The translations under genes and the position numbers were made by a program. From CAYQUC01 sp048061315 (lineage in GTDB: Bacteria > Pseudomonadota > Gammaproteobacteria > UBA6429 > Thiohalophilaceae), in the NCBI GenBank assembly GCA_048061315.1, contig JBGMRJ010000001.1, forward strand, positions 47,092 to 111,091: a stretch of DNA of 64,000 nt, in the 5' to 3' direction. Positions 8,900 to 19,104 of the stretch are shown here, piece after piece. How positions within the stretch are numbered: position 1 is the stretch's first letter; every line of letters starts with the position of its first letter. The notes under the pieces were generated by a model. It saw nothing but the letters and a program-made list of their open reading frames with translations, was not told the origin of the DNA and did not search any database.

Positions 8900-11862
8900 A
8901 TGGTATTCCCTCATCCGTTAAATGAAATTTCGTCATTACGACAAAAAATCGTTAACAATACTGCCGTTGATGAAAACACCCATATCAATTACCTACTATC
9001 AATTATTAAACAAAATAAAACCTCAGATATAGCCATCCAACAATTATCAAGCAGTCTTGTGCAACAAGTTCGAGACAGGCAATTAGAACAACATGGCATG
9101 TTGGCATTTATTCGGCAATATAATTTATCGACCGAAGAAGGTGTTGTTTTAATGTGCCTGGCTGAAGCACTATTGCGTATTCCTGATGCGGCGACAGCAA
9201 ATAAATTAATCAAAGATAAGCTAACCAGCAGCGATTGGCGACAACACCTCGGTGCAAGTCATTCGTTATTTGTTAATGCCTCAACCTGGGGCTTGATGCT
9301 AACGGGGAAACTGGTTCAGTTACAATCCAACGTAACCAGCAATGTAAATCAGTATTTAAATTCTTTTATCAGTAAATCAAGTGAACCCGTCATTCGTGCT
9401 GCGTTAAAAGAAGCCATGCGCTTCATGGGGCAACAATTTGTTATTTCAGAGACTATCGAAGCTGCGACAACATTATCGAATAACAAGAATCAAGAAAATT
9501 TGTATTCCTTTGATATGTTAGGTGAAGCCGCTATCACCAATAGCATGGCTGAACAGTATTTCAAATCGTATTTACAGGCTATTAACGCCATTGCCACTAA
9601 ATCCAATAACACCAAGCTCAATTATTCAAATTCGATATCAATAAAATTATCGGCATTACATCCGCGTTATGAATATTCACAACAACATAATTTTACTGAG
9701 CAACTTTACCCCAGATTAAAAAAATTAATTGAACGGGCTATCGAAAAAAATGTTGCACTGACAATTGACGCCGAAGAAGCCAACCGCCTCGACATCATGC
9801 TTGATGCTTTTGAATACTTATATAATATCGCGATAACACGCAATTGGAACGGGCTGGGTCTGGCTGTTCAGGCATATCAATTTCGAAGTGTTGCTGTCAT
9901 TAAATGGTTGGATGAAATCAGTAGCCGTTCAAACTGCGTTATTTCAGTTCGACTTGTTAAAGGCGCGTACTGGGATACTGAAATTAAAATAGCACAACAA
10001 CTGGGGTTGGATTATTATCCAGTTTTTAGCCGTAAACAAAACACCGATTTATCCTATTTGTGTTGTGCCCAGCTATTACTAGACAGTGATTATATCTACC
10101 CACAATTCGCAACACATAATGCACATACCATAGCGAGTATTATCACTTATGCCGAGATTACAGAACAAACAACATATCACTCAGCACCCTGTGAATTTCA
10201 GCGCTTATTCGGTATGGGTGATTTATTGTATGACAGCTTATTAAAAAAATATAAAATACCCTGTCGGGTCTATGCTCCGGTCGGAGAATATAAAAGTCTA
10301 TTACCGTATTTAGTTCGGCGCCTACTTGAAAATGGTGCTAATACATCATTTGTACAACGCATTGAAGACCATAGCATCGACATAGCAACAATTATTGAAT
10401 CACCCATTGCTCAGGTAAACCAGAATAAAAATCACTACCACCCCAATATTCCATTACCGTGCAATGTATTAAGTGATAAATTCCAAAAAAATTCGGTTAT
10501 TCCCGATAGTAAAAACCATGATAATCGAATATTAGCTTCAGGGCTAAATCTAACTCACCTTGATCAGTTAACAAAATTAGATGGCGTATTTAAGGTATGT
10601 TACTCACAACAATTTCATAGCAAACCACAAATAAATGACAGCACTAAATCCGGCTCGACTCAGCAACCACAATTTTTAAAAATTTATAACCCGGCAAATT
10701 TAAATGATTTTTTAGGTGAAGTGNNNNNNNNNNNNNNNNNNNNNNNNNNNNNNNNNNNNNNNNNNNNNNNNNNNNNNNNNNNNNNNNNNNNNNNNNNNNN
10801 NNNNNNNNNNNNNNNNNNNNNNNCGGACAAATAGCAGCTGCTTTAGTCACTGGCAATTGTGTTTTAGCAAAACCGGCTCAACAAACGAGTTTATGTGCAT
10901 CTAAAATTATTGCCTTGTGTTATCAGGCAGGAATTCCACAACGCGTATTATCGTTCATCCCTTCAACAAGCAAGACCATCAGCACTCCGATTTTAAATCA
11001 TCCCGACTTATCAGGTGTGGTGTTCACGGGTTCATCATCAAGTGCTAACACGATAAAACAAACGCTCTCAAAACGCGATGGCGCCATCATTCCATTAATT
11101 GCAGAAACCGGCGGTATGAATTGTTTAATAGCCGATAGCTCAGCGTTACTTGAACAACTCTCCATTGATGTGATTACCTCGGCATTTAATAGTGCCGGAC
11201 AACGCTGCTCATCATTACGTGTTTTATATCTACAGGAAGAAATCGCAGATAAAGTAATTGAATTATTAATCGGGGCAACACAGCAACTTACTATTTCAGA
11301 CCCTAAAAATCTGGCAAGCGACCTTGGGCCATTAATAGATAAAAAATCACTGGATAAAATAATCGCTCATCAAACTTTTTTAAACAATAGTAAATTTGCC
11401 ACAACACTCTACCAGACAAAAAATAACCTAACGCCAAGTGATCATTCGAATGGTAATTATATTGCGCCATCGATTTATGAAATTACTCATATATCCCAAA
11501 TCCCCGATGAAGTTTTTGGGCCCGTATTGCATGTCATTCGTTATCAGCAGCTAAAGCTTATGGAGGTTATCCAGGAAATTAATGAAACAGGTTACGGGCT
11601 AACACTCGGAATCCACAGTAGAATAAGCTCAACAATTGATACTATCGTAAAACATTCCAATATTGGAAATATTTACATTAACCGAAACATGATTGGTGCT
11701 GTAGTTGGTGTTCAACCATTTGGCGGTCGAGGCCGCTCGGGTACCGGTCCTAAAGCAGGTGGCCCAAATTATCTGGCAAGTTTTTGTAATGAGCAAACAA
11801 TTAGTCACAATATAACGGCTATTGGCGGGAATACACAGCTATTATCGTTACGTAAAAATTAA
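8900..11862 (+). CDS. putA: PutA, bifunctional proline dehydrogenase / L-glutamate gamma-semialdehyde dehydrogenase (interrupted by assembly gap)
   Basis: PutA oxidises proline to glutamate in two steps. The first 608 residues hold the helical arm and the FAD-binding proline dehydrogenase barrel (RLVKGAYWDTEIK, FATHNAHTIASI, RRLLENGANTSFV). After the gap comes the NAD-dependent dehydrogenase domain, with the catalytic cysteine in SAGQRCSSLRV and the EVFGPVL motif. The frame differs on the two sides of the 100 N. The missing part by family comparison is about 115 residues, and the frames join if the true gap is 2 modulo 3, so this is one intact gene. It lacks the N-terminal ribbon-helix-helix domain of E. 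coli PutA, so it should not act as a repressor. Confidence 0.92.
10724..10823. other. 100-N assembly gap inside putA
   Basis: Exactly 100 N separates NPANLNDFLGEV from GQIAAALVTGN. In PutA proteins these two blocks are about 115 residues apart, so the real gap is near 350 bases. Confidence 0.95.
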
Positions 11863-11867
11863 AAAAA

Positions 11868-14800
11868 TTATTTTTCAATAATCTTATTTAATTCTTGTCG
11901 CGTTTTTGAAAATGACAATAATAATTCATCAATAATGCCTCCAATGGTGTTTAATTGCCCTTGTTTTGCCAGCTGTTCAATTTTATCAGATAATTCCATT
12001 ACCTGATTTGCGCCCAAATTTCCCGATGCACCTTTTAAACCATGTGCTAGTTGATAAACTTCACTACTGTCTCTTGAATCAAATGCCTGTTGTAATTGTG
12101 ATATTTTGTCTTCACTGCTAGTAACATAAGAATTCACCAACGCCACCATCGCTTCACCCATTAAATCAGTTAATTGTTGAATTTTTTGCATGTCGATTAT
12201 TGATTGTTGAGTGTGACCAATCTTTATTTCTTTATCAGAGATATCCATTTTAACGCTTTGAGTATCTGGTATGGCGTTTTCTTTTGGTAACAACCATTTT
12301 TGTAATATCAGAATCAACGCATCATTTTCGATTGGTTTGGCTAAAAAATCATCCATACCGGCTGCCAAACATTTTCCTCGATCATCCGCCATTACATTTG
12401 CTGTTAATGCAATAATTGGAATCGCTGTTTTAGACTGTTGCTTTTCAATGTTTCGAATTTCGGTCGTTGCCTGATAGCCGTCCATCACTGGCATCTGGCA
12501 ATCCATTAAAATCAAATCAAAATCTGCTGCTTGCCATTTGGCTATACCTTGCTCACCATTGACTGCTGATGAGTTTGAAATTCCCATTTTATCCAATAGT
12601 GCTTTTACTACCAAGGTATTAACATCATTATCTTCTACAATTAAGACTGAGCCAGACATTTGTATCGTATTAACACCCGTAGTATTGTCATCTTCTTGTA
12701 ATGAATGCTGCGTAATTATGCTGTCGTGTTTTTGAAAAAAATTATTTTCTACTTCGAGTAACGCCTGATGTAATACTGAGTTTAATACTGGTTTTGATAG
12801 ATAAGCACGAACACCTGCATTGGTATATTTTTCGGTATTACCAATTCTAAAGACTGAGCTTAAGAGTATGATATCCAAATCTTCCAGATTATTATGAGAT
12901 CTTATCTGCTCTATAAAGTCTAAAGCTGTAGTAGAGCCTATTTTATAATCTGTAATTAAACCATCATAGGGTTTAGATTGATCAGTATTTTCACTATTAC
13001 ATTTTAATAATTCTGTTATCGCTTCATGGCATGAACTAACACTGGTAACCGTTATTCCAAAGCCCGATAATTGTACTTCGAGCTGACGACGAGAAAAATC
13101 ATAACTATCAACTATTAACATCTTTTTATTTTCAAATATTTCAAGTTCAATACTTTCATTTTTATCAGATTCATCGACGGTAACTGTAAACCAAAATGTT
13201 GATCCCTGATTAAATTCACTAGTTACCCCAATATCGCCTGCCATTAGATTTACCAATTGTTTACAGATAGCTAAACCTAAACCCGTTCCTCCATATTTTC
13301 TGGTTGTTGATGAATCGGCTTGAGTAAAGGAGTCAAACAATTTAGTTATGGCTTTCTGTGGAATTCCAACCCCGGTATCCTGAACGTCAATACGCAAAAT
13401 ATATTTAGAGTTTAATTTACGAACTTGCTTAACCTGGATACAGATATGTCCGTGCTCGGTGAATTTTGCGGCATTACCCACCAGATTCATTAACACTTGT
13501 CTTATTCTATCGGGATCACCAATAACAAATTTAGGACATTCAGGACTATAGTTAAAAATAAACTGAATCTTTTTTTGGTGCTCTTTATTGACTAACAATC
13601 GTATGACATCAAAGACTACTTGTTCGAAATCAAAAACAACCGGATCAATTTTTAACTGCCCTGCTTCAATTTTTGAAAAATCCAGTATATCGTTAATAAT
13701 CCCCAATAATGCTTTGCCTGAATTACTAATGACATCAACATATTCTCGTTGTTCATTTGATAACCGTGTATCTTTTAAAATTTGAATCATACCCAGCACA
13801 CCATTCATCGGCGTTCTGATTTCATGACTCATAGTAGCAAGAAAATTATTTTTCGATTCTATTCCGGCTTCAGCTAAATCTTTCGCTATTAAAATTTCAT
13901 TCTCATAATCTTTTTGTTTGGTAATATCGTGCATTACACCGGTAAATTTTAATTCGCCTTGAATCACCATGTCTTTAACAGATAATTCCAATTGAAATGT
14001 ATTACCATTCTTATGTAACCCTACAACTTCATTTGGAGAACCAATAATGTGTTTTACACCGGTTTCAACAAATGATTTTAAGTATCCATCATGTTCTTTT
14101 TTAATATCATTGGGCATTAATGTTTTTACGTTCTTGCCGGTTATTTCTTCGAACTCATAGCCAAAAAGTTTTGTTGCAGCAGGATTAAATGCTTCAATTG
14201 TCCCTTTTTCATCTATAACGATTAGTGCCTCTGCGATTGTTTCAATAACGCTTCGCTGTTTAATTTCATTATTGATAAGTTCATTATTATATTGTTCAAA
14301 TTGAGTTTTAATCGCACGCATCCGATAACGTAGTGTCATAAGATAGAGTAATAATATCAAACTCATGAACATGCCAACACTTAAAACAATTACTGCACTA
14401 TTATGTTGAAAATTATCGTAATAGTGAATCGTAGGCACAAAATTTAAACGCCATTGTCGACCCGCTATTCGAAATTCACGTGTTGTTGGTTCATTTAAAT
14501 TCTTTTTTTTCAGTTTAATTTTTTGCTGTTCATCAGTATCTGTACTCATTCTGGAACGGTGCTTATACAAAAATTTGTGATTTACTTCGTCAGTTATATC
14601 AAAGATAAAAATATCAAGACCACTTGATGGTATAAATTCAATCGCAGATTCAAACATCGAACTAATTTTAAAAACCCCAAGTATAAAACCGGCTAAATTC
14701 TCCCGTCGCTGAGAAACAGTCCATTGCTCTACTTTTTCTGAACTTACTTTATTGTTACCGTCTTTATAGAAAGGAATGAAAATTAAAAACGCATTTTGAG

Positions 14801-15416
14801 CAGACTCTTCATTCTGATTTTGCACCAAAGTTATACTTTCTGTTGCCACAGGATTACCGCTATCACGCGCTTTATTCAACGCTTGACGACGTTTTTGATT
14901 TGTGCCTAAATCGAAACCCAGAACTAGTTTATTTTTCACATAGGGATAAACAAACATAACAGGGTAGTAGTAATCACGTTTAGTAACCGCTTGTTTTTTG
15001 AGATTCATGTCATATTGCCACACTGAATACTCATTCCGTTTATTACGGAATTCTTTTTGATGTTGATTTAATTTTTTATGTGATATTCTCGGTATCCATT
15101 CTAATGCCTGTATATCATTAGCTTGATCTAAAATTGGCGCTACAAATGTTGCAAATTCTTCAGAGCTAACATTATCCGTGCTATTATAAAATCTTAAAAT
15201 GCTGTTTAATTCATTTAGATAAGAGTTAATCTTAAGAGAAAATAATGACGAATAGTTGTTAATAGTGTTATCGAGTTTTAACTCAAAACTACGTTGTTCG
15301 GCTTTATGCATTTGTGTATAAACGACCAGCGTTACAAACACCGTAAAAACAACAGCCGTTATAATAAATACTTTACCGTATAAAAATGAATTAAATTTTG
15401 ACTTGGGTATATCCAT
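11868..15416 (-). CDS. hybrid sensor histidine kinase: CHASE-PAS-HisKA-HATPase-REC-REC-HPt
   Basis: This 1182-residue membrane sensor of the BarA/ArcB type feeds a multistep phosphorelay. A first membrane segment (15-34), a periplasmic CHASE-type domain (about 60-320) and a second membrane segment (about 342-362) precede a PAS domain (about 390-500). The HisKA phosphosite is H531 in MSHEIRTPMNG. ATPase motifs are LMNLVGNAAKF, DTGVGIP and GGTGLGLAI. The first receiver has its aspartate at D823 in a divergent context (LITDYKIG). The second is canonical, with D972 in LILMDCQMPVMDG. The HPt histidine is H1125 in LAHGLKGASGN. The ligand and output regulator are unknown. It is convergent with putA. 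Confidence 0.92.
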   Translation of the reverse strand: MDIPKSKFNSFLYGKVFIITAVVFTVFVTLVVYTQMHKAEQRSFELKLDNTINNYSSLFSLKINSYLNELNSILRFYNSTDNVSSEEFATFVAPILDQANDIQALEWIPRISHKKLNQHQKEFRNKRNEYSVWQYDMNLKKQAVTKRDYYYPVMFVYPYVKNKLVLGFDLGTNQKRRQALNKARDSGNPVATESITLVQNQNEESAQNAFLIFIPFYKDGNNKVSSEKVEQWTVSQRRENLAGFILGVFKISSMFESAIEFIPSSGLDIFIFDITDEVNHKFLYKHRSRMSTDTDEQQKIKLKKKNLNEPTTREFRIAGRQWRLNFVPTIHYYDNFQHNSAVIVLSVGMFMSLILLLYLMTLRYRMRAIKTQFEQYNNELINNEIKQRSVIETIAEALIVIDEKGTIEAFNPAATKLFGYEFEEITGKNVKTLMPNDIKKEHDGYLKSFVETGVKHIIGSPNEVVGLHKNGNTFQLELSVKDMVIQGELKFTGVMHDITKQKDYENEILIAKDLAEAGIESKNNFLATMSHEIRTPMNGVLGMIQILKDTRLSNEQREYVDVISNSGKALLGIINDILDFSKIEAGQLKIDPVVFDFEQVVFDVIRLLVNKEHQKKIQFIFNYSPECPKFVIGDPDRIRQVLMNLVGNAAKFTEHGHICIQVKQVRKLNSKYILRIDVQDTGVGIPQKAITKLFDSFTQADSSTTRKYGGTGLGLAICKQLVNLMAGDIGVTSEFNQGSTFWFTVTVDESDKNESIELEIFENKKMLIVDSYDFSRRQLEVQLSGFGITVTSVSSCHEAITELLKCNSENTDQSKPYDGLITDYKIGSTTALDFIEQIRSHNNLEDLDIILLSSVFRIGNTEKYTNAGVRAYLSKPVLNSVLHQALLEVENNFFQKHDSIITQHSLQEDDNTTGVNTIQMSGSVLIVEDNDVNTLVVKALLDKMGISNSSAVNGEQGIAKWQAADFDLILMDCQMPVMDGYQATTEIRNIEKQQSKTAIPIIALTANVMADDRGKCLAAGMDDFLAKPIENDALILILQKWLLPKENAIPDTQSVKMDISDKEIKIGHTQQSIIDMQKIQQLTDLMGEAMVALVNSYVTSSEDKISQLQQAFDSRDSSEVYQLAHGLKGASGNLGANQVMELSDKIEQLAKQGQLNTIGGIIDELLLSFSKTRQELNKIIEK

Positions 15417-15749
15417 TGATATTTTAGTGGATATCAGATATCTGATAAAGTTGCATACTTAAAGGGATATAAAAATGTCACATCATTTAAACACTAACGG
15501 CAGCATTCAATCAGTTCTTTAATCACTTTTTTATCGCTGTAATCAACTTCAAACGGATATATTATTAATCATCCAGACAGATGTCGTTAGAATTCATTTT
15601 AAATTCAAATAAATCAATAACTTAAAAAAACCATTTTAATCCACCCTATTCAGCTTAGATTCAGCCGCCAGGTTCTATTGTTACATTAAGCTAATCAGAA
15701 AATTATGATTTAACAAATTTTAGAGAACATAGAGTCAGGAGAAACCATC
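15417..15749. other. divergent intergenic region upstream of the hybrid kinase and the His/Arg-rich protein
   Basis: These 333 bases carry the promoters for both flanking genes. The only clear structure is a 16-base palindrome next to the kinase start. A ribosome binding site (AGGAG, near 15736) serves the rightward gene. Confidence 0.5.
15432..15447. promoter_or_regulatory. 16-bp perfect palindrome just upstream of the hybrid kinase start
   Basis: TATCAGATATCTGATA is fully self-complementary and ends 16 bases before the kinase start codon at 15416. Its position in the leader suits an operator that blocks transcription or translation start. No binding protein can be assigned. Confidence 0.4.
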
Positions 15750-16292
15750 ATGACAACAACTGTAAAAACGACATATTTAAAGAAAACGAAACTGCTTCTC
15801 GGTATCGTACTTATGAGTATTTTCAGCTTAGTGTTTGTTAACGCATCCTATGCCGGTTCTAGCCGTGATAATAATCATGGTTATAAAAATGAACGCCACA
15901 TGGGGCAAAACAAACACCGTTCATCACGGAATCGTGAGCAAATATCACACTCACGTGATAGAAACCGGCATTCACGTAATGAACGAAGACAGGATCGTCA
16001 ACATAATAATCGCTCACATAATCGACACTACTCTTCAGGATACCAATATGGTTATCGCGATGAACACCATCAGCGCTACTATCCTCGATACAGACAGCAT
16101 TCAACATATTATCCATACAATCATGGTTATGTAACGTATAGAAGTTATAATGGTCACCATAATGCAGCTGCAACAATTGTTGGTGGCGCACTAGGTGGCG
16201 TCATAGCAAATGACATTTCCGGTGGTGATGGTGCTGCAACTGTGGTTGGCGTTTTAACAGGCGCTGTAATTGCAGATGGATTAAGTCATTAA
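15750..16292 (+). CDS. secreted His/Arg-rich protein with C-terminal glycine zipper
   Basis: The 180-residue protein starts with a signal peptide ending in NASYAG (about residue 36). The middle (about 37-135) is extremely rich in His, Arg, Asn and Tyr, with repeated NRH, SRD and YYP-like units. The end (about 138-178) is a glycine-zipper segment (VGGALGGVIAND, then VVGVLTGAVIAD) of the kind that packs two helices in or at a membrane. The histidine content suggests metal or polyanion binding in the periplasm, but that is inference. A good ribosome binding site precedes the ATG. I do not recognise a named family beyond glycine-zipper proteins. Confidence 0.75.
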   Translation: MTTTVKTTYLKKTKLLLGIVLMSIFSLVFVNASYAGSSRDNNHGYKNERHMGQNKHRSSRNREQISHSRDRNRHSRNERRQDRQHNNRSHNRHYSSGYQYGYRDEHHQRYYPRYRQHSTYYPYNHGYVTYRSYNGHHNAAATIVGGALGGVIANDISGGDGAATVVGVLTGAVIADGLSH

Positions 16293-16462
16293 GCTAAGTA
16301 ACTTTAAACTCAATTGTCAAAATCTTTAGACTATTTTTATGTGCAATCGTGTTATTAATCTGTGGTACTGATATATAACTATTTGTGTGAAAAGCAAAAT
16401 TTGCTACAATCAAACGAAATCAGTAGATAATACATAAATTACCGTAAAAATGAGTATTTAAT

Positions 16463-16726
16463 ATGAGTCGCAAGCTTAAAAGCAATAATGTAATTTTTTC
16501 AGTAGTAACGGCCATATTGATTAGTCTTTATGCAATGCTATTAACATCGAATAGTCATGCAGCGAAAAACACCAGTCTTGATAATGCCGTTACGGAAATA
16601 CGAAATCAGACTAATGGTAAAATAATCTCGGCAGATACTGTGACTGTTGATAACACATTAAAACACCGTATCAAGGTTTTAATGCCCAATGGTCATGTAA
16701 AAGTATTTTATAAGCCGGCAAACTAA
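16463..16726 (+). CDS. small periplasmic PepSY-like protein ahead of a PhoP/PhoQ-type system
   Basis: The 87-residue protein has a signal peptide (about 1-33, ending NSHA). A single compact domain follows, with the pattern SLDNAVTEIRNQTNGKIISA then HRIKVLMPNGHVKVFY. This resembles the PepSY domains often encoded directly before PhoP-like regulators. The stop lies 11 bases before the response regulator start, so the three genes probably form one operon. A role as periplasmic modulator of the sensor is inferred from position only. Confidence 0.7.
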   Translation: MSRKLKSNNVIFSVVTAILISLYAMLLTSNSHAAKNTSLDNAVTEIRNQTNGKIISADTVTVDNTLKHRIKVLMPNGHVKVFYKPAN

Positions 16727-16737
16727 CAAAAAATATT

Positions 16738-17442
16738 ATGCGAATTTTAATAGTTGAAGATGAAGTTACCTTATCTGAGCAATTAAAAAACCAACTACAA
16801 AAAGAAGGTTTTGCTGTTGATGCCGCATTAGATGGCAAAAAAGCAGTTTATATGGGCACCGAGTATCCCTTTGATCTGGCCATAGTAGATATTGGCTTAC
16901 CATTACTAACCGGAATCGAAGTCATTCAACAATGGCGTAAAAAGGGCATTAAATTTCCGATTTTAATCCTAACCGCCCGTGATCGTTGGCAACAAAAAGT
17001 GGAAGGTCTGGAGTCTGGTGCAGACGATTATCTGGTAAAACCATTTCATCAGGAAGAATTAATCGCCCGGGTTCGCGCCCTGATTCGTCGGGCTTCCGGT
17101 GTTAGTCAGGCTACGATTCATTGTGGTCCAATCACTCTTGATACAACAGCACAAAGCGTTCAAGTTAATGAAGCAATGCTGGAACTCACAGCATATGAGT
17201 ATAAAGTACTGGAATATTTTATTTTAAACCCGGGAAAAGTAATATCAAAAACGGAATTAACCGAACATATCTACGATCAGGATTTTGACCGTGACAGTAA
17301 TGTAATCGAAGTTTTTGTAGGACGTTTACGTAAAAAACTGGATCCGGAAAATACTTATACACCAATTGAAACCTTACGAGGTCGAGGTTATCGTTTCGCT
17401 CTTGAACATACTGAAAAAAATGTAAAACCTGAAAACGCATGA
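16738..17442 (+). CDS. PhoP-like OmpR-family response regulator
   Basis: A 234-residue transcription factor. The receiver domain (1-118) has the acidic pocket EDE at residues 7-9, the phosphoacceptor D51 in AIVDIGLP, T/A switch residues in LTARD and the lysine in LVKPF. A winged-helix DNA-binding domain of OmpR type follows, ending in ETLRGRGYRF. The stretch ILILTARDRWQQKVEGLESGADDYLVKPFH is split here only for description; its parts closely match PhoP proteins. It overlaps the sensor kinase gene by four bases. Regulators of this class bind direct repeats spaced about 11 bases. Confidence 0.88.
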   Translation: MRILIVEDEVTLSEQLKNQLQKEGFAVDAALDGKKAVYMGTEYPFDLAIVDIGLPLLTGIEVIQQWRKKGIKFPILILTARDRWQQKVEGLESGADDYLVKPFHQEELIARVRALIRRASGVSQATIHCGPITLDTTAQSVQVNEAMLELTAYEYKVLEYFILNPGKVISKTELTEHIYDQDFDRDSNVIEVFVGRLRKKLDPENTYTPIETLRGRGYRFALEHTEKNVKPENA

Positions 17443-18782
17443 CCCTCTCTCTCCATGTTCGTATATTACTTGCTGCTACCTTTATATTAGTTGCATTTCT
17501 CGGATTAACCGGTCTCGTTCTGGATCGCGCTTTTCGAGACAGTGCTCGCTCTGCACTCGAAGATCGCTTGCAGGATCAAATGTACAATCTTCTTGGCGCT
17601 ATTGAACCCAGTGATAATAAAATTATTATTCCCGGTGAATTACCCGACTCCAGAATGTCGTTAGTAACATCGGGCTTATTTGCACAATACAGTCAGGTAG
17701 ATGATTCAGATCATTGGCATTCATTATCCGCTACCGGTTTAAAATTTACTTTTTCACAATTTCCTGATGTTGGTGAACAGGTATTTGAAACCACCACAAC
17801 AAAACACGGATTTCAATATTATGTCATTAGTCGTGGTGTAAAATTTGATTATCGCGATAGTTCAACCCCGTTATACATTTTACGAATTGGTGAAGAGCTT
17901 GGTGGCTTTAATCCTCAAATTAATAATTTTCGAAATAGTCTGTTTGCCTGGTTAGGAGGGGCAGCATTATTGTTGTTGATTGCTCAGGGTATGATATTAC
18001 GTTGGGGTTTAAAACCGCTGCGACAAGTTGCAATTGATTTGCAAAATATTGAAGCCGGTATCGCAGAAAATTTAACAGGAAAATATCCAAAAGAATTACA
18101 AGGATTAACCAATAATTTAAATGCCTTGATTAATTCCACCCGTAATCACATCACACGCTACCGTGATGCGCTAGGAAATCTGGCACACAGTATTAAAACA
18201 CCACTTGCTGTATTGCAAAATGCCGTTCAAGCCGATCACAATCGTGAACACGATGCATTTTCTAATTTAGCTGAGGAACAGGTTCAACGCATGACTCAAA
18301 TCGTTGACTACCAGTTGAAACGTGCCGCTACGGCTGGAAATACCTCACTCAATACCTCAATTCCGATTGAACCCATTGCAGCAAGAATAATGAATTCCAT
18401 GGATAAAGTTTATACGGATAAAGCCATTAACGCTGAATTAGTTATTACGACTGATATTCGATTTTTTGGTGATGAAGGCGACTTATACGAAATATTAGGG
18501 AACACTATTGATAATGCTTATAAATGGGCAAAATCAAAAGTGACGCTTGAAATCACTGATTTCGGAAAAAATAAATTACTTATTGAATTACATGATGATG
18601 GTCCCGGTATCTCGGATGAAATTAAACAGCGTGTTCTGCAACGTGGTCAACGTGCTGATCCAACTATATCAGGTCAAGGAATCGGTCTGGCCGTTGTACA
18701 TGAAATAGTGTTGATCTATGGTGGGGAAATTTTGATTAAAGACAGTAAATTAGGTGGTGCTCTAATTGAAATTAAAATCTAA
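17439..18782 (+). CDS. PhoQ-like sensor histidine kinase
   Basis: The 447-residue kinase has a membrane segment at 8-28, a periplasmic sensor domain (about 30-165), a second membrane segment (about 167-188) and a HAMP-like linker. The dimerisation domain has H250 in NLAHSIKTPLAVLQN, an H-box pattern typical of the PhoQ group. The ATPase domain has N in LGNTIDNAYKWA and glycine boxes DDGPGIS and GQGIGLAV. It partners with the regulator that overlaps it by four bases. The signal (divalent cations, peptides or other) cannot be read from the sequence. Confidence 0.88.
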   Translation: MTLSLHVRILLAATFILVAFLGLTGLVLDRAFRDSARSALEDRLQDQMYNLLGAIEPSDNKIIIPGELPDSRMSLVTSGLFAQYSQVDDSDHWHSLSATGLKFTFSQFPDVGEQVFETTTTKHGFQYYVISRGVKFDYRDSSTPLYILRIGEELGGFNPQINNFRNSLFAWLGGAALLLLIAQGMILRWGLKPLRQVAIDLQNIEAGIAENLTGKYPKELQGLTNNLNALINSTRNHITRYRDALGNLAHSIKTPLAVLQNAVQADHNREHDAFSNLAEEQVQRMTQIVDYQLKRAATAGNTSLNTSIPIEPIAARIMNSMDKVYTDKAINAELVITTDIRFFGDEGDLYEILGNTIDNAYKWAKSKVTLEITDFGKNKLLIELHDDGPGISDEIKQRVLQRGQRADPTISGQGIGLAVVHEIVLIYGGEILIKDSKLGGALIEIKI

Positions 18783-18802
18783 TTTTGATTATTCAATCAA
18801 AA
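18783..18802. terminator. possible bidirectional hairpin terminator between phoQ-like kinase and STAS gene
   Basis: TTTTGATT-ATTC-AATCAAAA forms a perfect 8-bp stem with a 4-base loop exactly at the convergent gene ends. The stem is AT-rich and overlaps the last codons of the STAS gene, so it would be weak. Confidence 0.35.
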
Positions 18803-19085
18803 ACATTTTATCAAAACGTGCAATTTCAAATATCTTACTTATCTCTTCGTTACAAGATGTTATTTGAATAGTATTATTCTCACCGTTAAATTCCCGTAGT
18901 AACAATAGCATGCCCAGAGCAGAACTATCCATGTACGTTGTCTTGCTTAAATTGATTACATAATTTGTATTTCTAGGTTGATCACGATAAGCATCGCGAA
19001 ATTCATGATGTGACTCAAAAGTAAATTGCTCACCAATGTTTATAGTAACTGCACCATTATTATTTTTACTTGATGTAACAGACAT
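18789..19085 (-). CDS. STAS-domain protein (anti-anti-sigma factor type), copy 1
   Basis: The 98-residue protein is a single STAS domain. The phosphorylatable serine region is TYMDSSALGMLLLLRE, as in SpoIIAA/RsbV-type antagonists, followed by the variable C-terminal helix. Copy 2 lies 19 bases upstream on the same strand and has the identical core DSSALGMLLLLRE, so they arose by tandem duplication. No anti-sigma kinase, phosphatase or sigma factor gene is nearby in this window. A role in partner switching is inferred from the family. Confidence 0.88.
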   Translation of the reverse strand: MSVTSSKNNNGAVTINIGEQFTFESHHEFRDAYRDQPRNTNYVINLSKTTYMDSSALGMLLLLREFNGENNTIQITSCNEEISKIFEIARFDKMFLIE

Positions 19086-19104
19086 AAATTGAATTTCTCC
19101 TAAA

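Noticed and set aside
8609..8914. Open frame on the minus strand in the ccmA-putA spacer
   Set aside because: It has random composition, overlaps the putA start and lacks a ribosome binding site or any family motif.
10724..10856. Apparent frameshift making putA a pseudogene
   Set aside because: The frame change coincides with a fixed-size N gap. Domain content on both sides is complete apart from the missing segment, so a gap-length effect explains it.
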